Part shown: piece by piece, positions 34,709 to 42,334 of the stretch
Numbering within the stretch: position 1 is the first letter of the stretch
Layout: each line of letters starts with the position of its first letter
Assembly: GCF_000967655.1 (NCBI RefSeq)
Contig: NZ_JXYA01000047.1
Location: 62,001 to 126,000, forward strand
Length of the DNA: 64,000 nt
From: Pseudoalteromonas rubra
GTDB lineage: Bacteria; Pseudomonadota; Gammaproteobacteria; Enterobacterales; Alteromonadaceae
Reading direction: 5' to 3'
Position numbers and translations under genes: made by a program
The notes under the pieces: generated by a model
Databases searched by the model: none
Told to the model about the DNA's origin: nothing
Seen by the model: the letters and a program-made list of their open reading frames with translations, nothing else

Positions 34709-36306
34709 AAAACGCAATCTTTATTGCACTATTCGCAACATCACTAAGTGCCTGTGGGAGCAGTAATGCACAAGGTGATACACCGGTAGTGCCTGATAAA
34801 TCAGTTACGCCAAGTCCAAACCCGACTCCAGATCCCACACCAGCCCCTGAGCCGACACCAGACCCGGATCCCACACCCGATCCAACGCCTGACCCAGACC
34901 CTACACCGGACCCGGATCCAGATCAGAAACCGACGCCCGCAGACAGACTTGTTGAGCAACAAGGGGTTATCTTTCCAAAGTTTCCAGTTTTAGAAAGTGA
35001 TCAGGCCATTATTGATAAAGTAACAGAAATCGTTAATGCCTCAACTTGCGACGGGTGGGAGCAAAACTGCAACATGGTAGAAGTCACCTTTTCACCAGTA
35101 CCACACAACGCAGCTAAGTTTGACAAGAACCAGCGCATCATGGTGATTGACTTCGGTATGTCTCAGCAAGCCGTATCGGCATACAGAGACAGGGTGCTCG
35201 ATTTGCTCAGTTATGATGCAGATATGAATTTAGTTGCGCACCGCCCGGTCATTATGATGCCATCTGAAGCGAACCAGGTTTTCACTGAAATTGCCAGCGC
35301 CTCGCGCAGTTTGTCAGCAATTGACTTCAGTCACGTATCTGCGACATTTGCCGGTAACTACCTGCCGCTTATCAAGGAAAAAGGCGCACCTTTTTTTGCC
35401 GTGGGTGATGGCCACGGTGCGCACGTCGTTTCATTCTTATTTGAGTACAACCCCAGAGCACAGCTTCTTTTGGTTGAAGATGGGCACTGGATGGACAATA
35501 GCTCATGTGAGGCACTCAGCAGCGGCGACACTGCGATTAGAGAAGCTGAGCTGGCAAATTTGAGAACCAGGCAAGACCGAGCAATCAGTGGTTTGCAAGC
35601 TGCCGTGGAAGAACACGATATTGGCCTGATCAATGCCTCTTTTGGTGTGTCTAAGAGCGTACTGAATGATACCGTAAAGGCCAAATGTGGCGCGCTGCTT
35701 GATGACTCAGTTATGACGGCGTTAATGGTTCTGGAGATCAGATACATCGAAAATCTCGCTTCGTTCACGTACACAACGGATGAAAACGAGCAACGTAAAA
35801 CCTTGCTTGTACAAGCGGGTATCGCAAAGTCACAACGCGCTTTGGTTGAAGATGATGCAGCTTACCCTATAGATTGTGATTCTGACATTCAGCCAAGATT
35901 GAGGGTCGCCAATCCGCTTACTTCTATGAAAAGGCTTGGCATCGAGGACATTCCTCTTGAAGGTGTGACCGATAACGCTAAGTTGTCGCAAACCGATTAT
36001 AATCTGTGGCGTTGTACCGATGTGTATATCCCGACTGGCGGATATAAAGAAAACGGCATTAAATCCCGTAAACGGTCTTATCCGTCAACCCTGTATGGAG
36101 TGCTAACTGCCGGTGCCATCTATGCGCCCTTCCACAGCTCTTCTTACTCAACACCGGTTGCTGTGTCTGCGTTGAACTATTTACAAACACAAAGTGACCA
36201 ATACCTGACACCTGAAATGTTAATCGAGCAGTTTAATCAAGCACAAAAAAAGGTCTTAGATCCATTACAACACGATCAGTTTGATGTGTATAAACACGCG
36301 TTTTAA
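34705..36306 (+). CDS. Lipoprotein with divergent subtilisin-like (S8) peptidase domain
   Basis: The 533-residue protein has lipobox SLSAC (Cys17), a 44-residue Pro/Asp/Thr linker (about 35-78) and then a divergent S8-like domain. Candidate triad: Asp149 in MVIDFGM, His237 in GDGHGAHVVS and Ser480 in IYAPFHSSSYSTPVAVSAL. The INASFG strand (310-315) also fits. The usual AAGN oxyanion segment reads VQAGIAKS, so the oxyanion Asn appears to be Ile373. This suggests altered or lost activity. Five cysteines in the domain could form disulfides. It is co-translated with the anchored helical protein and followed by a strong terminator. The S8 assignment is by motif only. Confidence 0.7.
   Translation: MKNAIFIALFATSLSACGSSNAQGDTPVVPDKSVTPSPNPTPDPTPAPEPTPDPDPTPDPTPDPDPTPDPDPDQKPTPADRLVEQQGVIFPKFPVLESDQAIIDKVTEIVNASTCDGWEQNCNMVEVTFSPVPHNAAKFDKNQRIMVIDFGMSQQAVSAYRDRVLDLLSYDADMNLVAHRPVIMMPSEANQVFTEIASASRSLSAIDFSHVSATFAGNYLPLIKEKGAPFFAVGDGHGAHVVSFLFEYNPRAQLLLVEDGHWMDNSSCEALSSGDTAIREAELANLRTRQDRAISGLQAAVEEHDIGLINASFGVSKSVLNDTVKAKCGALLDDSVMTALMVLEIRYIENLASFTYTTDENEQRKTLLVQAGIAKSQRALVEDDAAYPIDCDSDIQPRLRVANPLTSMKRLGIEDIPLEGVTDNAKLSQTDYNLWRCTDVYIPTGGYKENGIKSRKRSYPSTLYGVLTAGAIYAPFHSSSYSTPVAVSALNYLQTQSDQYLTPEMLIEQFNQAQKKVLDPLQHDQFDVYKHAF
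34807..34938 (+). repeat. Proline/aspartate/threonine linker repeat
   Basis: This coding region of short PTPDP and PDPDPT units, in DNA a degenerate array of CCAGACCCGGATCC-like units, forms the extended linker of the S8-like lipoprotein. It may vary in copy number between strains. Confidence 0.75.
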
Positions 36307-36322
36307 TGACTTCATAAGTTAC

Positions 36323-36352
36323 AACGTGCCCTGAGCTACTCAGCGGCACGTT
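36323..36352 (+). terminator. Strong terminator of the protease/Hint locus
   Basis: AACGTGCC (36323-36330) pairs with GGCACGTT (36345-36352), and CTGAG/CTCAG extend the stem to a 3-base loop. CCTTTATT follows, 16 bases after the stop. Confidence 0.85.
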
Positions 36353-36472
36353 CCTTTATTCACGCTCTTCGCTAAGCACCACATCACCCGAGCATATCGA
36401 CCTGAAAAACTGGTATTCACTGGGCAATGAGCTAGCTTTATGAATCTATTCATCACTTGAGCAAGGTAACCC

Positions 36473-37435
36473 ATGGAACTGACACACCTTTCAAAAGCCA
36501 CAGCAGAAAAACTCAAACTACTGGTTGAACGTATAGAACAAAGCCACATCCCCCCCTCCATGCTGGATGAAACCCTCAATATTGCAACCTGGAATATTCG
36601 TGACTTTGGCAAACGACGACGCAGCGAGCTGGCCATTACGCTTATCTCGCGCATTTTGTATCAGTTTGACCTGATTGCGATCACCGAGCTTCGAGACGAT
36701 TTGACCGATTTTAAGCGGGTAATGCAGCAACTGGGACCAGACTGGCAGTTTGTGATCAGCGACTGGCAAAGCGATTTTGGCGGCAACTGGGAGCGCACCG
36801 CGTTTGTTTACGACAAACGCATGGTGCAGTTTACTGGTCTGGCCGCAGAAGCGCAGCCAGACAGGCAAAAAGTCGATGACCAGTATATCAGTGAACAATC
36901 CTGGTGGCGCGCGCCTTATATGGCTTCTTTTAAAGCTGGCAGTTTCGATTTTATGATACTGGCCATGCACGCCCGCTGGGGCACGCGCCCTGGCCGTGAG
37001 CAAGAGCTCGCCAGCTTTGGCGACTGGATAAAGAGCCGCTGGGTCGACAACGCCGATACGGTATTTGATGAAGACCTGATTGTGGTGGGCGACTTTAATA
37101 TTCCCCGCATTGGCGATCGCTTCTATCAGGCGCTCACCCAATCAAGCGGATTACAGATGCCGCAGGCCCTGGCAGAGATCAACGACACCGCAGCGAGCGC
37201 TGGCAATAAACGCTACGACCAAATTTTGCACCGTGCCAGGCATGCGTTTAGTTATGCCGACAAAGGCGGCGTGATTGACTTTGCGGCACAAGGCCTGATG
37301 GCTGCGATATTTGATGATACCGGCATTCCCGAAAGTAAATGGACCTATGAGCTGAGCGACCACTTTCCGCTTTGGGTGCAAGTCAATACCAATAATGAAT
37401 TAGCCATACTTAACAGCATCATACAAAACGAGTAA
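36473..37435 (+). CDS. Endonuclease/exonuclease/phosphatase (EEP) family protein
   Basis: The 320-residue protein has the EEP core: LNIATWNIRDFGKRR (Asn of strand 1), FDLIAITELRDD (catalytic metal-binding Glu), DLIVVGDFNIPR (GDFN Asp/Asn) and YELSDHFPLWVQV (terminal SDH with the catalytic His). It should cleave phosphodiesters of nucleic acid, lipid or inositol type with Mg2+. There is no signal peptide, and the first ~35 residues form an extra helix. AAGG lies 6 bases before the ATG. It is a single gene; the substrate is not predictable. Confidence 0.88.
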   Translation: MELTHLSKATAEKLKLLVERIEQSHIPPSMLDETLNIATWNIRDFGKRRRSELAITLISRILYQFDLIAITELRDDLTDFKRVMQQLGPDWQFVISDWQSDFGGNWERTAFVYDKRMVQFTGLAAEAQPDRQKVDDQYISEQSWWRAPYMASFKAGSFDFMILAMHARWGTRPGREQELASFGDWIKSRWVDNADTVFDEDLIVVGDFNIPRIGDRFYQALTQSSGLQMPQALAEINDTAASAGNKRYDQILHRARHAFSYADKGGVIDFAAQGLMAAIFDDTGIPESKWTYELSDHFPLWVQVNTNNELAILNSIIQNE

Positions 37436-37715
37436 CAAAATATTACCTAAATAATAGACAAGTATTTCATTTAATAGCACAATGCATTTTGACGAACGAT
37501 ACCTGTGTGCTTAATTGCGTTGTCAGCATTGCGGTGTGGGATACTGTCGATGGCGCAGTAAATTGTGCCAGTACCTGTTTACAGATACAGTGCCGAAAGA
37601 TGTATTTAGTGCTTTTGGCAGATTCCCCCCAGACAGGCAGGATATTAACGCATTGTGTTGTGGTATCTTCGTTAACCAAACTAAGTGTAACGATGACTTC
37701 AATAAGGAAGAAGCA

Positions 37716-38888
37716 ATGAAAGACACGAAAACCCTCACGCTAACTCTTCTCTCTGGCGCACTGGCGCTGTGTACTATCCCGCAGGCACTCGCTGCGCAAT
37801 GTAACATTGTGATCCCTTCCAGCCACCATTTGATCGATGGTAATACGCTGGGCGTGGTCGCTGGTGATACTATCTGCCTGGCAGCCGGGGAACGCGGCCC
37901 GCTGCGAATTCGCAACGTTCACGGTGAAGCGGGCAATCCAGTCGTGATCCGCAACGAAGATGGCACAGTCACAACCACCCCTTACGAGTACAGTATTGCC
38001 GTCGAGCAATCTTCTCAGCTACGCATTACCGGTAGCCGGGATGAAGCAGGTTACGGTATGCGCCTGGGTGGTACAGTTGGCATTGGTGGGCTCAGCGAGT
38101 ACATAGAGATTGATAATCTTGAAATCTACCGCGCGCGTTTTGCCGGACTGTTGATTAAAACCGATCCTACCTGCGATCCCGCCACCTGGCAGGAAAACTT
38201 CACCATGCGCGGGCTGAGAGTACACCACAACTACATTCACGACACCGAAACAGGCGAAGGCATGTACATAGGCTATACAGGGAAGAGCCGCAAGCTGGAA
38301 TGTGATGGTGTTGCAACCACGGTGTATCCGCATAAACTGACTGACGTTGACATATACAACAACACCCTTGAAAACATTGGTGCCGATGGTATTCAGCTCA
38401 ATTCAGTGGCAAGTGATGCAAGCATTCGCAATAACAAGATTTACCGCACCGGCGTCAGCCCGTTTGATCCTAAATACCAAAACACAGGTATTCAGGTTGG
38501 CGGGGATAAGGTAACGGTAACAGGCAACCTGATCTATCGCAGTGGCGGTAATGGCATGATGCTCGATGGCGACGGTTTAACCATCCATGACAACCACATT
38601 CTGTACGCCGGAGAAAATGGCATTTTTGCCCGTAACCCAGCGCAGCAGGACAGCACCATCAGCGATGGTGAAGCGCATGTCTACAGTGAAAACCTGATTA
38701 TACATCCGGCCAGTTACGGCATTAAACTGTATGCCGTCAATACCGCAACCCCTAACCTGATCAAAGAAAACACCATCGAAGATCACGGTCAGCGTGACGC
38801 GGCCAATCGCCCAATGACTTACTCTTATCTGAATAATAGCGTGTTCAGACAAGAACTGAACAACCGCCATTACGTGGTTGAGCAGTAG
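37716..38888 (+). CDS. Secreted right-handed parallel beta-helix protein
   Basis: The 390-residue protein starts at ATG 37716 with AAGGAAG 5 bases upstream and a signal peptide ending ALAA. Residues ~40-380 show ladder-like repeats: ITGSRDEAGYGMRLG, IEIDNLEIYRARFAGLLIK, LRVHHNYIHDTETGEGMYI, VDIYNNTLENIGADGIQL, ASIRNNKIYRTG, VTVTGNLIYRSGGNGMMLD, and LTIHDNHILYAGENGIF. This is the pattern of pectate-lyase-like beta-helices. No conserved lyase triad is evident, so polysaccharide binding or cleavage is only inferred. It is monocistronic, ending at a strong terminator. Confidence 0.82.
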   Translation: MKDTKTLTLTLLSGALALCTIPQALAAQCNIVIPSSHHLIDGNTLGVVAGDTICLAAGERGPLRIRNVHGEAGNPVVIRNEDGTVTTTPYEYSIAVEQSSQLRITGSRDEAGYGMRLGGTVGIGGLSEYIEIDNLEIYRARFAGLLIKTDPTCDPATWQENFTMRGLRVHHNYIHDTETGEGMYIGYTGKSRKLECDGVATTVYPHKLTDVDIYNNTLENIGADGIQLNSVASDASIRNNKIYRTGVSPFDPKYQNTGIQVGGDKVTVTGNLIYRSGGNGMMLDGDGLTIHDNHILYAGENGIFARNPAQQDSTISDGEAHVYSENLIIHPASYGIKLYAVNTATPNLIKENTIEDHGQRDAANRPMTYSYLNNSVFRQELNNRHYVVEQ

Positions 38889-38903
38889 TCATAAAACTCT
38901 GTT

Positions 38904-38934
38904 AACAGCAGCGCCTGTACCGGGCGCTGCTGTT
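38904..38934. terminator. Bidirectional terminator
   Basis: AACAGCAGCGCC (38904-38915) and GGCGCTGCTGTT (38923-38934) form a perfect 12-bp stem with a 7-base loop, followed by TATTTT. It lies between the beta-helix gene and the converging M23 gene. Confidence 0.9.
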
Positions 38935-38948
38935 TATTTTCTGAATAG

Positions 38949-40262
38949 CTACTTACCCAGCGAAGCCGTATTCGTCACATACTGATCCAGTTCTGGGTTT
39001 TGATGCACACGCGCAATGCGCTGTTGCAGACTGGTAAGCTGACTGCCGCTCAGTCGCTGCTGTTTTACATGCTTCAGTGACAATGGGTTAATAGGCTTAC
39101 CATTTTTATGTACTTCATAGTGTAAATGGCGGGCCTGCGACAATCCGGTGTTACCCAGATACCCTATTACTTCGCCTTGCTTAACCCGTGTGCCCGGTTT
39201 CATGCCCTTAGCAAACCCGTTCAGGTGCGCGTATAGAGTCTCGTAGCCATTGGCGTGTCGGATCACAACCCTGTTACCAAAGCCACCACCCCAGCCTGCT
39301 TTTTTGATGGTGCCATTACCCGCCGCAAAGATAGGTGTGCCAACGGGCGCACCAAAATCCAGTCCAGCGTGTAGCCGGGTATAACCGAGAATAGGATGCT
39401 TTCGGTTGCCGAATTTAGACGATAAACGCGCGCCATTTAACGGGGTTTTTAGCAAAAAGCTCTGCGCAGGACGACCGTCGGCAAAGTAAAAGCCGCTTTG
39501 CGCGCCCTCTGCATCATGGTGATATACCGCCAGGTCTTCTCCCTGATTCTGAAGCCGGGCAAAGCGCAACTGGCCAGCCTGTTCCAGCTGCTGCTCAAGG
39601 CCGTCTTTGGTCATTAAAATGGCTTTGTCATACATCAGAGTCAGTGCATCGCCTCGATGTATTTCCCGCTGAAAATCAACAAAATGAGAAAACACGGTGA
39701 TACTCTGATTGACCACATCCAGCGGCACCGAGTCGGCAATCAGCGACTCGTAAAGGCTTTGAGTAATGGCAACATCGTGCACCGCCTGAGCCGGGCGCGT
39801 ATCGAGTTGATAGCGGCGTTTTTGCCACTCGCCCGTCATTGAAACACTCAGCCGCTGTGCAAAGCCTGTCGCTACAGTGACTGAATGTAATTGACCCTCA
39901 AAGACCTCTATTTTTACTTTTTGCCCAACCGGCAGCTTGCTGAGATCAACCTCAGGGGCCATCAATTTTTGTAACTTGTATGCCTGACGGTCACTCAGAC
40001 CAAAAGGCTTCAGTAAGGCAATAAATGACTGACCCGCAGACAGAGTTAGCAATTTGTGCTCAACCTGCGGCGTCTGTTCAGGCTCATCAGATACCTGAAC
40101 AGGCAATATTTTTTCGCTTGTTTGCTCTGTACTTGGTTCGGCCTGTGCCACAGCGGGCGTACACATAGGGCCACTTTTAGCCGCTGTCTGATCAGGTAAA
40201 TCAGACACAAGCGTGCTTAGCACCATACCCACAGGGATGGCGATCATCAGATGATATTTCAT
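38949..40262 (-). CDS. M23-family peptidoglycan endopeptidase, periplasmic
   Basis: The 437-residue protein has an N-terminal signal-anchor (MIAIPVGMVLSTLV), an OapA/LysM-like region around residues 70-130 (LSAGQSFIALLKPFGLS, VGQKVKIEVFEG), a middle domain, and a C-terminal M23 domain. The M23 ligands are HAGLDFG (His and Asp) and HLHYEV (His-x-His), with YETLYAHLN carrying the third catalytic His. It should cut peptidoglycan cross-links. The layout resembles MepM-type endopeptidases. It follows the M56-M23 fusion gene by 3 bases and is the last gene of the blaI-like operon, making it a plausible output of that circuit. Confidence 0.9.
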   Translation of the reverse strand: MKYHLMIAIPVGMVLSTLVSDLPDQTAAKSGPMCTPAVAQAEPSTEQTSEKILPVQVSDEPEQTPQVEHKLLTLSAGQSFIALLKPFGLSDRQAYKLQKLMAPEVDLSKLPVGQKVKIEVFEGQLHSVTVATGFAQRLSVSMTGEWQKRRYQLDTRPAQAVHDVAITQSLYESLIADSVPLDVVNQSITVFSHFVDFQREIHRGDALTLMYDKAILMTKDGLEQQLEQAGQLRFARLQNQGEDLAVYHHDAEGAQSGFYFADGRPAQSFLLKTPLNGARLSSKFGNRKHPILGYTRLHAGLDFGAPVGTPIFAAGNGTIKKAGWGGGFGNRVVIRHANGYETLYAHLNGFAKGMKPGTRVKQGEVIGYLGNTGLSQARHLHYEVHKNGKPINPLSLKHVKQQRLSGSQLTSLQQRIARVHQNPELDQYVTNTASLGK

Positions 40263-40265
40263 GAA

Positions 40266-41648
40266 TTAGTCCTTCGAGAAAATGCTCAGCGGGTCGAGAC
40301 GCGCTCCGTCAGCCAGAATTTCGAGGTGTAAATGGGCGCCGGAAACCCGGCCACTGTCACCCAAAGTGCCAATCACCTCACCAGCCGATACCCAGTCACC
40401 GGATGACACGGCAATACTATCCAGATGTGCATATAAGCTTTGATAGCCATTACTATGCTGGATAAGTACCACCTTTCCATAGTTGTTGGGCAATGTGACA
40501 TCATCGGCAACCAACACTTTACCTGTGGCAACGGCATTCAATGGAGAGCCCTTTGCTGCCACCAAATCGACCCCGCCATGAGGCTTGTGGTTGCGAAATG
40601 CCGACACATGGCCAAAGTGTGCACTGATCTCATATTCAGTCATTGGCCACTGCCAGTTTGGAGTCTGAGGGCTCAGCAGAGGCCTCACCTGAAAAGAGAT
40701 AAATGCGCAGCACACGCCTATCAACAGCAGGTTAAAGAGCACAAAACGATGTCGTGCCTTAACCGGCTTCATGATCTGCACCAGACGACTCTTATAATCG
40801 GCCAGCGATACGGCTTCAGAGGCAAACCCTGCGACGGCATTGGGTGTCTTATTCAGTGTGCTGTATTTAAGTGCGTCTAACAAAGTCGCCGCGTACTGCT
40901 GCCGATTAATCCCATAACGGCCTATGGTTTGTGCATCGCAGCGCGCTTCCATGGCATTGATAAATGCCGCTTCCATTTTGGCAATCGCCGGGTTAAACCA
41001 AAACAAACACCGCACTAACTGCCAAATCAGAATCGCAATATGGTCTTTGTGGACCAGGTGCGTCATTTCATGCAGCAGTAAGGTTTGCTGTTTGTGCTGA
41101 GGTAAGGTGGTAAAATAGCGAGGCATCACAATCACAGGGTGACGCACACCCGCTGCAAATGCCGTGCAATCTAGGGGTAAAACATAGACAGGCACCTGGC
41201 GACCATTAACACGTGTTAAAGGCGCGAGCGATTTATAAAGGCTGGCCTCTAGTGGCTCAGCGCTAGCCATTAAAGCACGCAGGCTGGTGAGCTTGTTCAG
41301 TAAGCGTGCGCCCTGGCGAACACTTTGCAGCGCAACCAGCGAAGTTAGCGCTATAAATACCCACAACCAGTCCCACTGTGTGTTGGCAGTCAATAAAATC
41401 TCCGTATTTACTTGGAACTTGTCCGTCTGCTCAGCAAAATCATAGAGTATCAAGGGGACAGAGCCGCCTGACGTCATATCTGGCAGAGGAATAAAAGGCA
41501 CAAAACTCAGCGCCAGCACAGCCCACCATAAATCGGGAGACGCAGGATGGTAGCGACTCAGAAAACGACCCATCCGCACCAGAGCGACACTCAACAGACA
41601 CCAGATCAGCACTGACCCCAACACTGTAAATAAAGTTGCCAGACTCAT
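40266..41648 (-). CDS. BlaR1/M56-type membrane metallopeptidase fused to an M23 domain
   Basis: The 460-residue protein has TM helices at about 5-25, 38-58, 93-112 and 300-320. The M56 motif is LLHEMTHLVH (His193, Glu194, His197), with EARCD around 234-238. After the last TM a C-terminal M23 domain follows with HGGVD (His357, Asp361), SLYAHLD (His408) and HLHLE (His439, His441), so all M23 residues are intact. Classical BlaR1/MecR1 carry a penicillin-binding sensor at this position instead. The gene begins 1 base after the blaI-like stop. It should act as an antirepressor protease that senses or edits peptidoglycan directly (inference). Confidence 0.88.
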   Translation of the reverse strand: MSLATLFTVLGSVLIWCLLSVALVRMGRFLSRYHPASPDLWWAVLALSFVPFIPLPDMTSGGSVPLILYDFAEQTDKFQVNTEILLTANTQWDWLWVFIALTSLVALQSVRQGARLLNKLTSLRALMASAEPLEASLYKSLAPLTRVNGRQVPVYVLPLDCTAFAAGVRHPVIVMPRYFTTLPQHKQQTLLLHEMTHLVHKDHIAILIWQLVRCLFWFNPAIAKMEAAFINAMEARCDAQTIGRYGINRQQYAATLLDALKYSTLNKTPNAVAGFASEAVSLADYKSRLVQIMKPVKARHRFVLFNLLLIGVCCAFISFQVRPLLSPQTPNWQWPMTEYEISAHFGHVSAFRNHKPHGGVDLVAAKGSPLNAVATGKVLVADDVTLPNNYGKVVLIQHSNGYQSLYAHLDSIAVSSGDWVSAGEVIGTLGDSGRVSGAHLHLEILADGARLDPLSIFSKD

Positions 41649-41649
41649 A

Positions 41650-42030
41650 CTACTGGCCCCGCTTATCCTGCTCAGACAAAGATGCCAGCAGGTGCTCCAG
41701 CTCCTCCAGCTCCTGCGACTCTATCAGCCGGCTATCGGCAAACATAGCAACCGGCAACGGGCCGTCCAGTTCCAGCACATTTTTAGCAAATTCCTGGGCG
41801 TAGGCGGCCAAAGTCGGCACTTTTTCAACGCGAGCCGTGTACGACTTTTTATTACCCTGTTCACCAATGCTCAGCAGCCCTTTGTCTCCCATGCGCTCAA
41901 GTGTTTTGCGTGTTGAGGAATACGACCAGTTAAAACGCGCTGCAATGGCATCGTGAATTTCTTTGGCGGTGCGCGGCTCCTGTTGCCACAGCAGCTTGAG
42001 GATCTCTAATTCGGTGGTATTAGGTTTCAT
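41650..42030 (-). CDS. BlaI/MecI-family repressor
   Basis: The 126-residue protein matches BlaI/MecI/CopY repressors: TTELEILKLLWQQEPRTAKEIHDAI, WSYSSTRKTLERMGDKGLL and SYTARVEKVPTLAAYAQEFAKNVL, i.e. a winged-helix domain and a dimerisation tail. Its usual cleavage site lies in the dimer region, but I cannot place it by eye. The start lacks a strong Shine-Dalgarno element. Two dyads 20-65 bases upstream of its start are well placed as its operators. It heads a three-gene operon with the M56-M23 fusion and the M23 endopeptidase. Confidence 0.9.
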   Translation of the reverse strand: MKPNTTELEILKLLWQQEPRTAKEIHDAIAARFNWSYSSTRKTLERMGDKGLLSIGEQGNKKSYTARVEKVPTLAAYAQEFAKNVLELDGPLPVAMFADSRLIESQELEELEHLLASLSEQDKRGQ

Positions 42031-42047
42031 ATCTGTTGTTGTTTTAA

Positions 42048-42097
42048 TGTGACACTTGTCGCACTTTAACAGTTAAAAAAGTGCGACACAAGTCACA
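42048..42097 (-). promoter_or_regulatory. Putative BlaI-type double operator overlapping the operon promoter
   Basis: TGTGAC-N4-GTCGCACTTT (42048-42067) faces AAAGTGCGAC-N4-GTCACA (42078-42097), an extended inverted repeat. Each half contains its own dyad: GACACTTGTC (42051-42060) and GACACAAGTC (42085-42094), 34 bases apart. On the minus strand TTGTGT-N17-TAAAGT fits a sigma-70 promoter, placing -35 in one dyad and -10 next to the other. This is the expected arrangement for a repressed, autoregulated blaI operon. Confidence 0.7.
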
Positions 42098-42334
42098 GTT
42101 TTAAAATGACGGCACAAATCAGCGCAACATGACTGATAAATCACCCGTTAATCTGGCACCTCGTTCAAGCCGCTCGTCTTGACTTTCCCAGCTTCTGCTT
42201 ATATCCCTAAATATATGTGACCGTTCAAAAAGTTGACCTCAGACAACGCCCTTTTTAGCAATCATGGTACTTTTAACGGCTGTAAAATAAGGTGGACCGA
42301 GCGCACTGTGCCACCATAATGGGATTGAGTAACT

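Noticed and set aside
34807-34938. Tandem-looking DNA repeat considered as a CRISPR or satellite
   Set aside because: Units are short multiples of three coding for PTPDP and lie within an open frame, so it is a protein linker.
36518-37141. 207-codon antisense frame in the EEP-family gene
   Set aside because: The plus-strand frame carries all EEP motifs; the antisense frame has none.
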